From: Microbacterium croceum
GTDB taxonomy: Bacteria; Actinomycetota; Actinomycetes; Actinomycetales; Microbacteriaceae
DNA length: 64,000 nt
Assembly: GCF_023091245.1 (NCBI RefSeq)
Contig: NZ_JAHWXN010000001.1
Location: forward strand, 1,550,001-1,614,000
Reading direction: 5' to 3'
Positions 36,492 through 46,781 of the stretch are shown piece by piece (the first letter of the stretch is position 1; each line of letters opens with the position of its first letter). Position numbers and translations under genes: made by a program. The notes below the pieces were generated by a model, which was not told the origin of the DNA, made no database searches, and saw nothing but the letters and a program-made list of their open reading frames with translations.

Positions 36492-37290
36492 AGCCCGCGA
36501 GCTGCGACAGGCGATACCGACCGGGGGTCATCCCGACGAGCGGCGTGAACTGCTCGATGCACTGACTGGTCGTCGCCCATCCGCACGCCGCGGCCGTGTC
36601 GGTCACCGAGGTGCCGTCGGCGAGCAGGACGAGTGCGCGATGCACACGCAGCTGAAGTCGCCACTGCCGGTACCCCATGCCCGTCTCCTGCTGGAACAGG
36701 CGGCTCAACGTGCGCTCGGCTGTGCCCGTGCGTGCGCTGATCCCGCCGAGCGACACCGGCACCGCGAGGTCCTCCTCGACGATGCGCGCCGCCTCGCGCA
36801 GGCGCGGATCATGCGGTTCCGGCAGATGCAGCGGCTGCTCGGGCGCGGTGACCGCCTCATCCACGATGACGCGACGCAGGTGGTCGAGCGCGTCGGCGCT
36901 GCGGGAGCGGTCGGATGTCATCGCCAGCACCGCCTCGCGGGCGAGCGGTGTCGCGACGAGAACCGCTGGCGCGGCCGGAAGCAGGGCCGCGAGCTCATCG
37001 CCGAGGTGGACGATGCGCATGTCCGTGCGCCCGTGCGCGCGATGACGGTGCTCGGCGCCGGCGGGCACCCACGCCATTCGGGTCGATGGCGCGATCCAGG
37101 CGCCGTCGTCGGTGAGCAGCGACAGCACGCCGGATGCGGCATGCACGAGGTGCCCCAGAGGATGGGCGTGACGGGGTGAGGTCTCGGCGTGCGCGAACCG
37201 GTAGGCGCCCTCCATCGGCAGCGCCGCGGGGGAATCAAAGTCGACGAGGTGCAGATCGACGAGTCGAGGAGATTGGCGGGTATTCGACAT
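36490..37290 (-). CDS. AraC family transcriptional regulator
   Basis: A 266-residue regulator with an N-terminal cupin-like ligand domain (about 10-130; SPRHAHPLGHLVHAASG) and a C-terminal AraC DNA-binding domain with two helix-turn-helix units (VSLGGISARTGTAERTLSRLFQQETG and VTDTAAACGWATTSQCIEQF, given in parts). It is divergent from the CynX-like transporter across about 55 nt, which it probably controls. TAAACT (minus strand, 37304-37299) lies 8 nt before the ATG, so a leaderless start is likely. The inducer is unknown. Confidence 0.88.
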   Translation of the reverse strand: MSNTRQSPRLVDLHLVDFDSPAALPMEGAYRFAHAETSPRHAHPLGHLVHAASGVLSLLTDDGAWIAPSTRMAWVPAGAEHRHRAHGRTDMRIVHLGDELAALLPAAPAVLVATPLAREAVLAMTSDRSRSADALDHLRRVIVDEAVTAPEQPLHLPEPHDPRLREAARIVEEDLAVPVSLGGISARTGTAERTLSRLFQQETGMGYRQWRLQLRVHRALVLLADGTSVTDTAAACGWATTSQCIEQFTPLVGMTPGRYRLSQLAG

Positions 37291-37344
37291 CACAATGCAG
37301 TTTACGTGTTTCCTGACAGGGGGAGCGAATGCTGGACTCGAGGC

Positions 37345-38619
37345 ATGACCACGATGCAGGAACCGTTCGACACCGCTCCGATCCCGGCGACCGCGCCATC
37401 CGTCCGACGCGGCGCGGTGCTCACCGGGATATACGTGGGGGTGGGGCTCCTCATGATCGCCCTGAACCTCCGCATGGGTGTCGCGTCGGTCGGGCCGGTG
37501 CTCCCTGCGATCGAGCAGGAGCTCGGCATCCCCGCAGCAGCGGCCGGACTGCTGACCACGATCCCGGTGTTCGCCTTCGGGGCCTTCGCGTTCCTCACTC
37601 CGGCGTTGACGCGCTGGATCGGGCTGCACCGGCTGCTCGCGCTCACGATGGTCGTCGTGGCGGTCGGCATCGGCATCCGCCTCCTTCCGTCTCCGCTGGC
37701 GCTCTTCGGCGGCACGGTGCTGGTGGGCGCGGGGATCGCGGTGGCGAACGTGTGCATGCCTGCAGTGATCAAGCAGGACTTCGCGCACCGCCTCGGGCTG
37801 ATGATGGGTCTGTACTCCACGGTGCTGTTCCTCGGCGCTGCCGCGGCTGCCGCCCTCACCGTGCCGTTCATGGTCGCGCTCGACGGATCCTGGCGGGGTG
37901 CCCTGGGGCTCTGGGCGATCCCGGCGGTGCTCGCCCTGTTGATCTGGACTCCGCGGGCGATCCGCAGCGTCGCCGACTCGCCGATGGTGGCGGGAGCGCC
38001 CGGCGATGCGATCACGGAGTCTCCAGACGAGCCGCGCCTCGGGATGCTGCTGCGCGATCCGGTCGCGTGGGCGGTCACCGGATTCATGGGTTTGCAGAGC
38101 TTGAGCTATTACGCGGCCCTGACCTGGATCCCCACCCTGCTGCACGACGCCGGGGTTCCGGCGTCCGAGGCCGGACTGCTGCTGTCGTATTCGAGTCTGC
38201 CGGGGATCGCGGCGGCGCTGCTGGTGCCGACGATGCTGCGTCATATCCGGCAGACGTGGTTCCCGGTCGTGGCCTCAGCGTTGCTGTGCGCGGCAGGACT
38301 CACCGGTCTGCTCGTGGCGCCGGCCGGCGCCGCGGCGTGGGTGTGGATGACGCTGCTCGGCTTCGGTCAGGGCGCCGCGATCGCGCTGTCGTTGACCTAC
38401 ATCGTGCTCCGCGCGCCCGACGCGAGGCGCACCGCGCACCTGTCGACCATGGCGCAGGGAATCGGATATCTGCTGGCCGGACTCGGGCCGATCGGACTCG
38501 GCCTGCTGCACGCCGTCGTCGGCGGATGGACCGCTCCTGTGGCGGCGCTCGTCGTGCTGCTCGGGGTCCAGGCCGTGATGGGCGCTGCGGCGAGCCGAGA
38601 GCGCCACGTGCGCTCCTGA
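37345..38619 (+). CDS. MFS transporter, CynX/NimT family
   Basis: A 424-residue major facilitator with 12 predicted helices. The first helix region LLMIALNLRMGVASVGPVLP and the following segment with GLLTTIPVFAFGAFA fit the CynX/NimT branch, whose members export or import small anions such as cyanate or nitroimidazole-type drugs. The start is uncertain: ATG 37345 and ATG 37354 are in frame, and GAGG at 37340-37343 is well placed only for the latter. A divergent AraC regulator suggests inducible expression. The substrate is unknown. Confidence 0.85.
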   Translation: MTTMQEPFDTAPIPATAPSVRRGAVLTGIYVGVGLLMIALNLRMGVASVGPVLPAIEQELGIPAAAAGLLTTIPVFAFGAFAFLTPALTRWIGLHRLLALTMVVVAVGIGIRLLPSPLALFGGTVLVGAGIAVANVCMPAVIKQDFAHRLGLMMGLYSTVLFLGAAAAAALTVPFMVALDGSWRGALGLWAIPAVLALLIWTPRAIRSVADSPMVAGAPGDAITESPDEPRLGMLLRDPVAWAVTGFMGLQSLSYYAALTWIPTLLHDAGVPASEAGLLLSYSSLPGIAAALLVPTMLRHIRQTWFPVVASALLCAAGLTGLLVAPAGAAAWVWMTLLGFGQGAAIALSLTYIVLRAPDARRTAHLSTMAQGIGYLLAGLGPIGLGLLHAVVGGWTAPVAALVVLLGVQAVMGAAASRERHVRS

Positions 38620-38648
38620 GCGGTCGAGCCGTCGACGCGGGCTGCTGC

Positions 38649-39884
38649 TCAGACGAACGCGCTCATCCCGGTGATGTCGCGACCGAGCAGCAGCGCCTGC
38701 ACGCTCTCGGTTCCCTCGTAGGTGTGGATCGCCTCGATGTCGGCCATGTGCTGCATCACGCCGTTCTCGAGCAGGATGCCGTTGCCGCCGAGCAGATCGC
38801 GGGCGATAGCGGCGACGCGGCGGGCGGCCCGGGTGTTGTGGAACTTCGCGAGCGAGGCCTGGGTCGGGCGCAGCTCGCCCGCGGTCTCGAGGTCGGCGAG
38901 GCGACGGCAGTACAGCTGCATCGCCGTGACGTCCTCGAGCATGTGGGTCAGCCGCTCCTGCACCATCTGAAACTTCGCCAGCGGCTTGCCGAACTGCACC
39001 CGCTGCGTGGCGTATGCGAGCGCAGCCTCGTAGCAGGCAGTGGCATGACCGAGCGCCGACCAGGCGACGCCGGAGCGGGTGGCGTAGAGCACGACGGAGG
39101 CGTCCTTGAAGCTCTTCGTGCCGGGCAGCACGGCGTCGAGCGGTAAGCGCACGTCGTCGAGCTCGATGTGCGCCTGGTGGATGGCACGCAGTGATGCTTT
39201 GCCGCGGATGACGGATCCGGTATAGCCGGGGGTGTCCTGCTCGACCAGGAAGCAGCGCACGGCGCCGTGCTCCGGTGCGGTCTCGTCATCGACGCGAGCC
39301 CACACGAAGCTGATGCCGCCGGAGGCGCCGTTGCCGATCCACTTCTTCGTGCCCCGGAGCACCCAGGTGTCACCGTCGCGCCGCGCCATGGTCTCGAGCG
39401 AGACGGAGTCGGAGCCGTGGTCGGGTTCGGTCAGGGCGAAGGATCCGAGCACGGAGCCGTCTGCCAGCGCGGTGAGCCACTTCTCCTGCTGCGCTTCGGA
39501 GCCGAACAGTGCCAGGGTGCGCAGGGCGAGTCCGCCCTGCACCGCGAGGATCGTGCCGAGCGAGCCGTCGCCGCGCGAGATCTCCATGTTCACGAGCCCT
39601 GCGGCGAGGGGCGAGAGCCGAGTGAGAGCAGGATGCTCGATGCCGTCGACCACGAGGTCCATCTCGCCCATCCGCCGGGCGGCCTCGAGCGGATACTCCG
39701 CGCGGTCCCAGGCGTCCGCCATCTGCGGGGCGACCTCGTCGATGTACGCCTTGGCGCGGTCCCACGCGGCACGGTCCGCCGCGGGGATGTCGGAGAACAC
39801 GGCGTAGTAGTCGCCGTCCTGGCGTCCGGTGACGTCGTACGACGAGACGCGCTCGCCGGGGAACGGGGAAGCTTCGGTGCGCAT
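38649..39884 (-). CDS. Acyl-CoA dehydrogenase, glutaryl-CoA dehydrogenase-like
   Basis: A 411-residue flavoprotein of the acyl-CoA dehydrogenase family. FAD-binding and middle-domain motifs are [12 protein letters not shown] and [14 protein letters not shown]; the C-terminal helical domain contains [16 protein letters not shown] and [26 protein letters not shown] in adjoining pieces. The glutamate of YEGT is the catalytic base in the glutaryl-CoA dehydrogenase branch, which this protein resembles most. AAGGAG lies 5 nt before the ATG. A TetR-type regulator is encoded 82 nt upstream on the same strand and is its probable repressor. Confidence 0.88.
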   Translation of the reverse strand: MRTEASPFPGERVSSYDVTGRQDGDYYAVFSDIPAADRAAWDRAKAYIDEVAPQMADAWDRAEYPLEAARRMGEMDLVVDGIEHPALTRLSPLAAGLVNMEISRGDGSLGTILAVQGGLALRTLALFGSEAQQEKWLTALADGSVLGSFALTEPDHGSDSVSLETMARRDGDTWVLRGTKKWIGNGASGGISFVWARVDDETAPEHGAVRCFLVEQDTPGYTGSVIRGKASLRAIHQAHIELDDVRLPLDAVLPGTKSFKDASVVLYATRSGVAWSALGHATACYEAALAYATQRVQFGKPLAKFQMVQERLTHMLEDVTAMQLYCRRLADLETAGELRPTQASLAKFHNTRAARRVAAIARDLLGGNGILLENGVMQHMADIEAIHTYEGTESVQALLLGRDITGMSAFV

Positions 39885-39902
39885 GATGACTCCTTCGTGG
39901 CA

Positions 39903-39939
39903 CCAAGTATCGTACTCGCCGAAACTCGGTTTCACGACA
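39903..39939 (-). promoter_or_regulatory. Promoter and candidate TetR operator of the acyl-CoA dehydrogenase gene
   Basis: On the minus strand, the box TACGAT sits next to the inverted repeats AGTA-N3-TACT and, 12 nt further upstream, GAAAC-N3-GTTTC. Short dyads overlapping and just upstream of a -10 box are usual for TetR repressors. The arms are only 4-5 bp, so this is tentative. Confidence 0.4.
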
Positions 39940-39966
39940 GGATGTCGTGGGGAGCGCGCTGCCGGG

Positions 39967-40638
39967 TCAGCCCAGCTCGGCGCGCACGCGCCGGGTGACC
40001 TCGGCGATCGGCATCGACCGGGGGAAGACAGCCACCACAAGGTCGTCGGCCGAGGGCTCGGCGACGGCATCCTGCTGCACGCCGAAGCGCCGCATCGCGA
40101 CGTCGAGCGCCTGACGCAGCGTCGACGCCGGCACGCGCTTGCCGCGCAGCATCTGGCGCAGCACATGGTTGTGCACGGCCGTGATGACGGCGGCGTAGCT
40201 GACGGCGTCGAGCGGGTCGAGGTCGGGAAGCGACTCGCGCAGGTACTCGTCGAACAGGCGTTCGTAGCGGAACACCGCCACGATCTCCCGTTCGCGCAGC
40301 GCGGGGATCTGCCGCACGAGCTCGTAGCGTCGTCTGGCCACATCGGGCTCGGCGGCGAAGTGCCGGAAGACGAGCATCGCGCCGTCGGCGACGGTCGACC
40401 AGGGGTCGCCTTCGGAGACGGAGAAGTGCTCGCGCAGCACATCGAGCAGCAGCTCATGGTCGGCGAAGACGACGTCATCCTTGCCGCCGAACTGTCGGAA
40501 GAAGGTCGAGCGCGATACTCCTGCGGCCCGGGCGATCTGCTCGACCGAGGTCTGTTCGAAACCGTGTTCGGCGAACAGGTCGAGTGCGGCGGCGACGACG
40601 CGCGTCGCGTTCGCGGCGGCGGAAGAGGTTTCGCTCAT
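39967..40638 (-). CDS. TetR family transcriptional regulator
   Basis: A 223-residue regulator. The N-terminal helix-turn-helix is classic ([39 protein letters not shown] in two parts, residues 16-52), followed by a helical ligand domain. It is encoded just upstream of, and in the same direction as, the acyl-CoA dehydrogenase, so an acyl-CoA or fatty-acid ligand is plausible but not shown. It is divergent from sucC with a 147-nt gap that holds the sucC promoter. Confidence 0.88.
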   Translation of the reverse strand: MSETSSAAANATRVVAAALDLFAEHGFEQTSVEQIARAAGVSRSTFFRQFGGKDDVVFADHELLLDVLREHFSVSEGDPWSTVADGAMLVFRHFAAEPDVARRRYELVRQIPALREREIVAVFRYERLFDEYLRESLPDLDPLDAVSYAAVITAVHNHVLRQMLRGKRVPASTLRQALDVAMRRFGVQQDAVAEPSADDLVVAVFPRSMPIAEVTRRVRAELG

Positions 40639-40714
40639 CCTCTGATGCTAGGTCACCGTCCTCCGATGCGTGCGGAAGCGCCGGCGCGGGCAGGGGGCGC
40701 TCAGGGCGAGGTAG

Positions 40715-40720
40715 TAGGCT
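40715..40720 (+). promoter_or_regulatory. -10 box of the sucCD promoter
   Basis: TAGGCT is well separated from the GTG start, so unlike its neighbours sucC has a leader of about 60 nt and a Shine-Dalgarno sequence (GAAGGAA at 40774-40780). Confidence 0.5.
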
Positions 40721-40730
40721 GGGGGACTGG

Positions 40731-40750
40731 TCGATGTCTCGACATCGAGA
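40731..40750 (+). promoter_or_regulatory. Inverted repeat in the sucC leader (candidate operator)
   Basis: Two overlapping dyads occupy this site: TCGATGTC-N2-GACATCGA (40731-40748) and TCTCGA-CA-TCGAGA (40737-40750). They start about 5-10 nt after the predicted transcript start, where a bound repressor would block transcription. The second dyad has the shape of a MarR- or GntR-type operator. A small RNA hairpin is the alternative. Confidence 0.5.
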
Positions 40751-40785
40751 GAATTACCAGACAGCAGCCCAGTGAAGGAACCACA

Positions 40786-41952
40786 GTGGATCTGTACGAG
40801 TACCAGGCACGAGACGTTTTCGAAAAGTACGGAGTGCCGGTTCTCGCCGGCATCGTCGCGGACACCCCTGAAGAGGTGAGGGCGGCTGCAGAGAAGATCG
40901 GCGGAGTCGTCGTCGTCAAGGCTCAGGTCAAGACCGGCGGCCGTGGAAAGGCAGGCGGCGTCAAGGTCGCCAAGACCCCCGACGAGGCGTACGAGGCGGC
41001 CAAGGCCATTCTCGGACTCGACATCAAGGGCCACATCGTCAAGCGCGTCATGGTCGCCCAGGGTGCCCGCATCGCCGAGGAGTTCTACTTCTCTGTGCTG
41101 CTCGACCGGGCCAACCGCTCCTACCTGAGCCTCTGCTCGGTCGAGGGCGGCATGGAGATCGAGGAGCTCGCCGTCGAGCGCCCCGAGGCGCTCGCCCGTG
41201 TCGAGGTCAACCCGCTCACGGGTATCGACAAGGCGAAGGCGGTCGAGATCGCCCGCGCGGCGAACTTCCCCGAGGACCTCATCGAGAAGGTCTCCGACGT
41301 CTTCGTGAAGCTCTTCGACGTCTACAAGGGCGAGGATGCGACGCTCGTCGAGGTCAACCCGCTGGTACGCACCGAAGAGGGCGACATCATCGCGCTCGAC
41401 GGCAAGGTCACCCTGGACGACAACGCCTCCGAGATCCGCCACCCCGAGCACGAGGCACTCGAGGACAAGGACGCAGCCGACCCGCTCGAGGCCAAGGCCA
41501 AGAAGAGCGGCCTGAACTACGTGAAGCTCGACGGCGAGGTCGGCATCATCGGCAACGGCGCGGGCCTGGTCATGTCGACGCTCGACGTGGTCGCCTACGC
41601 CGGTGAGAACCACAACGGCGTCAAGCCGGCCAACTTCCTCGACATCGGCGGCGGCGCCTCGGCCGAGGTCATGGCCGCCGGCCTCGACGTCATCCTCGGC
41701 GACCCGCAGGTCAAGAGCGTGTTCGTGAACGTCTTCGGCGGCATCACGGCGTGCGACGCCGTCGCCAACGGCATCAAGGGCGCGCTCGAGACGCTCGGCG
41801 CCACGGCATCCAAGCCGCTGGTCGTTCGTCTCGACGGCAACCGCGTCGACGAGGGTCGCGCGATCCTCGCCGAGTACGCGCACCCGCTCGTCACCCTGGC
41901 CGCCACGATGGACGAGGGCGCCGACAAGGCCGCCGAGCTCGCCAACGCCTGA
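40786..41952 (+). CDS. sucC: Succinate-CoA ligase, beta subunit
   Basis: A 388-residue ATP-grasp protein of the TCA cycle. It begins [19 protein letters not shown], the usual SucC start, and contains [19 protein letters not shown] (nucleotide site), VEVNPL and the C-terminal CoA-ligase domain with [12 protein letters not shown] and [11 protein letters not shown]. With SucD it interconverts succinyl-CoA and succinate with substrate-level phosphorylation. The start is a GTG 5 nt after GAAGGAA. Confidence 0.97.
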   Translation: MDLYEYQARDVFEKYGVPVLAGIVADTPEEVRAAAEKIGGVVVVKAQVKTGGRGKAGGVKVAKTPDEAYEAAKAILGLDIKGHIVKRVMVAQGARIAEEFYFSVLLDRANRSYLSLCSVEGGMEIEELAVERPEALARVEVNPLTGIDKAKAVEIARAANFPEDLIEKVSDVFVKLFDVYKGEDATLVEVNPLVRTEEGDIIALDGKVTLDDNASEIRHPEHEALEDKDAADPLEAKAKKSGLNYVKLDGEVGIIGNGAGLVMSTLDVVAYAGENHNGVKPANFLDIGGGASAEVMAAGLDVILGDPQVKSVFVNVFGGITACDAVANGIKGALETLGATASKPLVVRLDGNRVDEGRAILAEYAHPLVTLAATMDEGADKAAELANA

Positions 41953-42882
<930 letters not shown>

Positions 42883-42901
42883 TCTGAGCTACGCTTGATC
42901 T

Positions 42902-42934
42902 GAAGGCCCCGGACTCCACTCTGGGGCCTTCTTT
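42902..42934 (+). terminator. Terminator of the sucCD operon
   Basis: GAAGGCCCC and GGGGCCTTC form a 9-bp stem with a 12-nt loop, followed by TTT: a classical intrinsic terminator 19 nt after the sucD stop. Confidence 0.9.
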
Positions 42935-42968
42935 CATGCCCGGGAGCAGCCCCGGTATTGCGGCCGGT

Positions 42969-43030
42969 CCGAACTTCTGCGGCCTGTGCGCGCATGATCG
43001 GCCGCCGAAGTTCGGATTGGCCGCAGAAGT
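42969..43030. repeat. Palindromic intergenic element
   Basis: A 16-nt arm (42969-42984) and its near-perfect inverse (43000-43015, one mismatch) face each other across 15 nt. A third partial copy, GGCCGCAGAAGT, follows at 43019-43030. The unit contains CTTCTGCGGCC. It lies between two dedicated terminators, so it is not needed for termination and looks like a REP-type repeat. Confidence 0.6.
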
Positions 43031-43055
43031 AGGCGGCCTCGGGCATCAGACACGT

Positions 43056-43083
43056 GTCGAGGATGCGAAGTCGAGGATGCGAA
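43056..43083. repeat. Exact tandem 14-bp duplication
   Basis: Two identical copies of GTCGAGGATGCGAA abut each other just before the terminator of the purine permease gene. Confidence 0.75.
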
Positions 43084-43114
43084 GAGGGGCGGATGCCGCA
43101 GCATCCGCCCCTCT
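43083..43114 (-). terminator. Terminator of the purine permease gene
   Basis: A perfect 14-bp stem (AGAGGGGCGGATGC with its complement) and a 4-nt loop end 15 nt after the minus-strand stop codon. Confidence 0.88.
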
Positions 43115-43128
43115 CGTGAATCGGTGCG

Positions 43129-44601
43129 TCAGATACCGACGCCGAAGAGCGACTCGATGGGACCGCGCGCGAAGAACAGCACGAACCCGGCGGCGACGGC
43201 CCAGAGCAGCGGGCTGATCTTCTTGGCCTTGCCCGACAGCGACTGCACGAGCACCCAGCTCACGAAGCCGGCGCCGATACCGTTGGCGATCGAGTAGGTC
43301 AGCGGCATCACGGTCACGGTGAGGAACACCGGCAGCAGCACGCTGAAGTCGCTCAGATCGATGTACTTGATCTGCGCCATCATCATGGCACCGACGATGA
43401 TCAGCGCGGCCGCGGCGATCTCCGTCGGGACGATCGAGGTGAGCGGGGTCAGGAACATCGCCAGGAGGAAGATCCCACCCGTGACCACGTTCGCCAGGCC
43501 CGTGCGCGCGCCCTCGCCGATGCCGGCGCCGGACTCGATGAACACGGTGCTCGACGACGAGGAGGTGGCACCACCGGCGATGGCGCCGACGCCCTCGACG
43601 ATCAGTGCCGACTTGATGCGGGGGAAGTCGCCCTTCTCATCGGCCAGGCCGGCTTCCTTCGCGAGGCCGGTCATGGTGCCCATGGCGTCGAAGAAGTTCG
43701 AGAACACCAGGGTGAACACGATCATGACGAGGGCGACGAGGCTGACCTTGTTAAAGTCGAATCCGAAGTCCACGGCTCCGATCAGGCTCAGGTCGGGCAG
43801 GCTGACGGGCGAGCCGGTGAGCGCGGGGACCGTGAGGCTCCAGCCGCCAGGGTTGACCGCGCCATCAGCGCCGATCTGCGGGCCGAGGTGCCAGATCGCC
43901 TCGACGATCACGGCGAGCACGGTGCCGGAGACGAGTCCGATCAGCAGCCCGCCCTTGACCTTGCGGGCGACGAGGATGCCGGTGAGGATCAGGGTCGCGA
44001 CGAACAGCACGGTCGGCACGGTCGCGATCGAGCCGCCGATGCCGAGGCCGACGGGCGGGGACGCGGCGCCGGTCGCCGTGACGAAGCCCGAGTTGACGAA
44101 GCCGATGAACGCGATGAAGAAGCCGATACCGACCGTGATGGCGATCTTGAGCTGGAAGGGCACGGCGTCGAAGATCAGCTTGCGCAGACCGGTCGCGGCC
44201 AGCAGCACGATCACGATGCCGTTGATCATCACGAGCGCCATGGCCTCGGCCCAGGTGACCTGGCCGACCACGGAGAACGCGACGAACGCGTTGATGCCGA
44301 GGCCGGCGGCGAAGCCGAAGGGCAGCCGCGTGACGAGGCCGAACAGGATCGTCATGATGCCGGCGGTGAGCGCGGTGGCGGCGCCGACAGCGCTGAAGTT
44401 CAGCGTCGTGCCGTCGACATCGGCGGCGCCGGTGAGGATGATCGGGTTGAGGATCACGATGTACGCCATCGTGACGAACGTCACCAGGCCACCTCGGATC
44501 TCGGTGCCGACGGTGGAACCGCGCTTGCTGATCTCGAAGAACCGGTCGAGCGCGTTCTTCGGTTCGGCAGTCGCAGGGGCAGGGGACGGGGCAGTTGTCA
44601 T
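43129..44601 (-). CDS. NCS2 family purine permease, AzgA/PbuG type
   Basis: A 490-residue inner-membrane transporter with about 13-14 predicted helices. The N-terminal DRFFEISKRGSTVGTEIRGGLVTFVTMAYI (in parts) and the segments FGFAAGLGINAFVAF and FSNFFDAMGTMTGLAKEAGL identify the AzgA-type guanine/hypoxanthine/adenine permeases. It probably salvages purine bases, in keeping with purN and purH downstream. GGAGG lies 9 nt before the ATG; longer in-frame readings upstream are antisense shadow. It is convergent with sucCD. Confidence 0.92.
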   Translation of the reverse strand: MTTAPSPAPATAEPKNALDRFFEISKRGSTVGTEIRGGLVTFVTMAYIVILNPIILTGAADVDGTTLNFSAVGAATALTAGIMTILFGLVTRLPFGFAAGLGINAFVAFSVVGQVTWAEAMALVMINGIVIVLLAATGLRKLIFDAVPFQLKIAITVGIGFFIAFIGFVNSGFVTATGAASPPVGLGIGGSIATVPTVLFVATLILTGILVARKVKGGLLIGLVSGTVLAVIVEAIWHLGPQIGADGAVNPGGWSLTVPALTGSPVSLPDLSLIGAVDFGFDFNKVSLVALVMIVFTLVFSNFFDAMGTMTGLAKEAGLADEKGDFPRIKSALIVEGVGAIAGGATSSSSSTVFIESGAGIGEGARTGLANVVTGGIFLLAMFLTPLTSIVPTEIAAAALIIVGAMMMAQIKYIDLSDFSVLLPVFLTVTVMPLTYSIANGIGAGFVSWVLVQSLSGKAKKISPLLWAVAAGFVLFFARGPIESLFGVGI

Positions 44602-44694
44602 CGGGGGAACCTCCGCAGGAGACGATATCGTGTCGTCCGCACCCGCGCGCGCCCCCAGGAGCCTGCGGGGTTCTCGTCGTAGTCTCGAATCGCT

Positions 44695-46083
44695 ATGCAA
44701 CGCCTCCTCGTCGCGCTCCTCGCCGCCTTCGACGCCGTCATCGCCGCCGCGGTCGGCCTCGCCGTGCTGCTCGCGCCGCTGACCCTGCTGTGGACCCTCG
44801 CCTTCGGGGCGACCGCGGACTGGGGCGCGCTCTGGCCGCTCACCGGAACGCTCTGGGGATTCGGGCACGGCGTGCCGCTCGACGTGACCATTCCCTCGGA
44901 ACTGCTGGTCGCGCTCACGATCCCCGCGGCAGCCGCGAACTTCATCGTGTCGGTGACGCCGCTGGCCTTCCTTCTGTTCACGGTGCTCTTCGCCGCGCGT
45001 TCCGGTGCACGCGCCGCCAAGGCGGGTGCCTGGCTCATCGGTGCCCTCTCGGGTGCCGCGGTGTTCGCGATCATCGCTGCCGGCGTCGCCCTCTCCTCCC
45101 GGCTGGAGGGGGCGCAGACCTCGTTGCCCCTCGCGATCATCCTGCCGAGCACCGCCTACCTGACCGGCGCGGTGTGCGGCGCGGTCAGGATCGCCTGGGA
45201 AGACGGCGACGGGGGCCCGCTCGATCGTCTGCACGACCTCGTCGACACCTGGGGTGACTGGACTCCCGTACCCGCCTCGATCGTGCGCGGTGCGGCCTTC
45301 GCGGTGATGGGGGTGACCGCCGCTGCTGCCACCGCTGTGGCGCTCATGACGCTGCTGCGCGGCGGTGAGGTGGTCGCGCTGTTCCAGGCGTCGCGAGTGG
45401 ATGCGCTCGGTGCCACCGTGATGGCCCTCGGCCAGTTCGCATATCTCCCGACACTCATCGTGTGGGCCGCCTCGTGGATTGCCGGGCCCGGATTCGCGGT
45501 CGGCGTCGGCACGGCCGTCTCTCCGGCCGGTACGCAGCTCGGCGTCGTGCCCGGCATCCCGATCCTGGGGCTGCTCCCCGAGAACAGCTCGATCTGGATG
45601 CTCATCGTCGTGCTGGTCCCGATCGCCGCCGGAGCCGTCGCCGGATGGGCCGTCCGCTCGCGACTGGTCTGGGAGGGCACGCCGCTGGCCCTGCTGCCGC
45701 GCGCGGTCATCGCCGTCGGCATCGGTGCGGTCGTCGCGGGCATCGCTGCGGTCGCTGCTGCCCTCGCCCACGGTTCGATGGGGCCGGGGCGGCTGGTGGA
45801 GGTCGGGCCCGCACCCGTTCCGTTCGCACTGGCTCTCGGGGGAGAGGTGCTGCTCGGCGCCGCGATCCTGCTGCTCTCGCCGCGCCATCGCGACGAGCTG
45901 GCCGAGGAACGCACCGACCGCTGGAACGCCGAGATGGCGGGCATCCCGACGGTGGACTGGGCCACGATCGACCGGGCGCCCGAGATCGCGCAGACGGATG
46001 CTGCGCGCTCGGCCGATGACACGGCACCGCTCGACGACCTCGGCAGGTTCACGGCCCCGGACGCGACCGACCGGCGCGACTGA
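44695..46083 (+). CDS. DUF6350 family membrane protein
   Basis: A 462-residue polytopic membrane protein with about ten predicted helices and a polar C-terminal tail of roughly 60 residues. It matches the DUF6350 (PerM-like) family that sits before purN in many actinobacteria; its role is not established, though cell-division annotation exists for relatives. TAGTCT (44680-44685) is 9 nt upstream of the ATG. PurN follows after 60 nt with its own promoter box, so co-regulation with purine synthesis is uncertain. Confidence 0.82.
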   Translation: MQRLLVALLAAFDAVIAAAVGLAVLLAPLTLLWTLAFGATADWGALWPLTGTLWGFGHGVPLDVTIPSELLVALTIPAAAANFIVSVTPLAFLLFTVLFAARSGARAAKAGAWLIGALSGAAVFAIIAAGVALSSRLEGAQTSLPLAIILPSTAYLTGAVCGAVRIAWEDGDGGPLDRLHDLVDTWGDWTPVPASIVRGAAFAVMGVTAAAATAVALMTLLRGGEVVALFQASRVDALGATVMALGQFAYLPTLIVWAASWIAGPGFAVGVGTAVSPAGTQLGVVPGIPILGLLPENSSIWMLIVVLVPIAAGAVAGWAVRSRLVWEGTPLALLPRAVIAVGIGAVVAGIAAVAAALAHGSMGPGRLVEVGPAPVPFALALGGEVLLGAAILLLSPRHRDELAEERTDRWNAEMAGIPTVDWATIDRAPEIAQTDAARSADDTAPLDDLGRFTAPDATDRRD

Positions 46084-46131
46084 CCGCTGCCGCAGAGCCG
46101 ACGCACGGCAGGAGCGGGCCGCGCGCCCCGG

Positions 46132-46143
46132 TAGACTGGGCGC
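46132..46143 (+). promoter_or_regulatory. -10 box of a leaderless promoter for purN
   Basis: TAGACT (46132-46137) is followed by 6 nt and the GTG at 46144; no ribosome-binding site is present. Confidence 0.55.
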
Positions 46144-46731
46144 GTGCTCACGGTCGCCGTTCTCATCTCGGGCACCGGCTCGAATCTTCGCGCCCTCCTC
46201 GAGGCCGCTCGCCATCCCGACTTCCCCGCTCGGGTGGTCGTCGTCGGCGCCGACCGCGAGGCCGACGGTCTGGCCCATGCCGAGGAGTTCGGCATCCCCA
46301 GCTTCACCGTCCCCTGGCACGAGCACGACAGCCGTGAGGCCTGGGGCGAGGAGCTGGCCCGCCAGCTGCGGGTCTGGACGCCCGACCTGGTCGTGCTCTC
46401 CGGTCTCATGCGGCTGCTGCCGCCGGCGGTGGTGGCGGAGTTCTCACCGGCCCTGATCAACACGCATCCGGCTTTCCTCCCGGAGTTCCCCGGCGCCCAC
46501 GGTGTGCGCGATGCGCTCGCGGCCGGCGTCGCGCAGACGGGGGCGAGCGTGATCGTCGTCGATGACGGCGTCGACACCGGTCCGATCCTGGCGCAGGAGC
46601 GCGTGCCGATCCTCTCCGGTGACACCGAGCACACCCTGCACGAGCGCATCAAGCCGGTCGAACGACGGCTCCTGATCGATGTGGTCCGCGGTATCGCCAC
46701 CGGCGAGATCGCGCTGACCTCCTCCTCCTGA
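46144..46731 (+). CDS. purN: Phosphoribosylglycinamide formyltransferase
   Basis: A 195-residue enzyme of purine synthesis that transfers a formyl group from 10-formyltetrahydrofolate to GAR. The phosphate loop [15 protein letters not shown] opens the protein, and the catalytic Asn and His lie in [16 protein letters not shown], with the catalytic Asp in [14 protein letters not shown]. Length is normal. It is followed after 50 nt by purH, the usual actinobacterial pairing. Confidence 0.95.
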   Translation: MLTVAVLISGTGSNLRALLEAARHPDFPARVVVVGADREADGLAHAEEFGIPSFTVPWHEHDSREAWGEELARQLRVWTPDLVVLSGLMRLLPPAVVAEFSPALINTHPAFLPEFPGAHGVRDALAAGVAQTGASVIVVDDGVDTGPILAQERVPILSGDTEHTLHERIKPVERRLLIDVVRGIATGEIALTSSS

Positions 46732-46781
46732 TCTTCCCTCCTCCCACCGACGCACGTCCCTCACGCACGAAGGAGCCCTTC

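Noticed and set aside
37291..38244. N-terminal extension of the AraC regulator
   Set aside because: It lies antisense to the MFS transporter and is Arg/His-rich low complexity; the AraC sequence begins naturally at the ATG at 37290.
42936..43217. Small plus-strand frame between sucD and the permease
   Set aside because: It consists of the palindromic repeat, the tandem duplication and a terminator, with no ribosome-binding site or protein-like composition.
44602..46326. N-terminal extension of the purine permease
   Set aside because: Antisense to DUF6350 and purN; the permease family start is at 44601 with GGAGG upstream.
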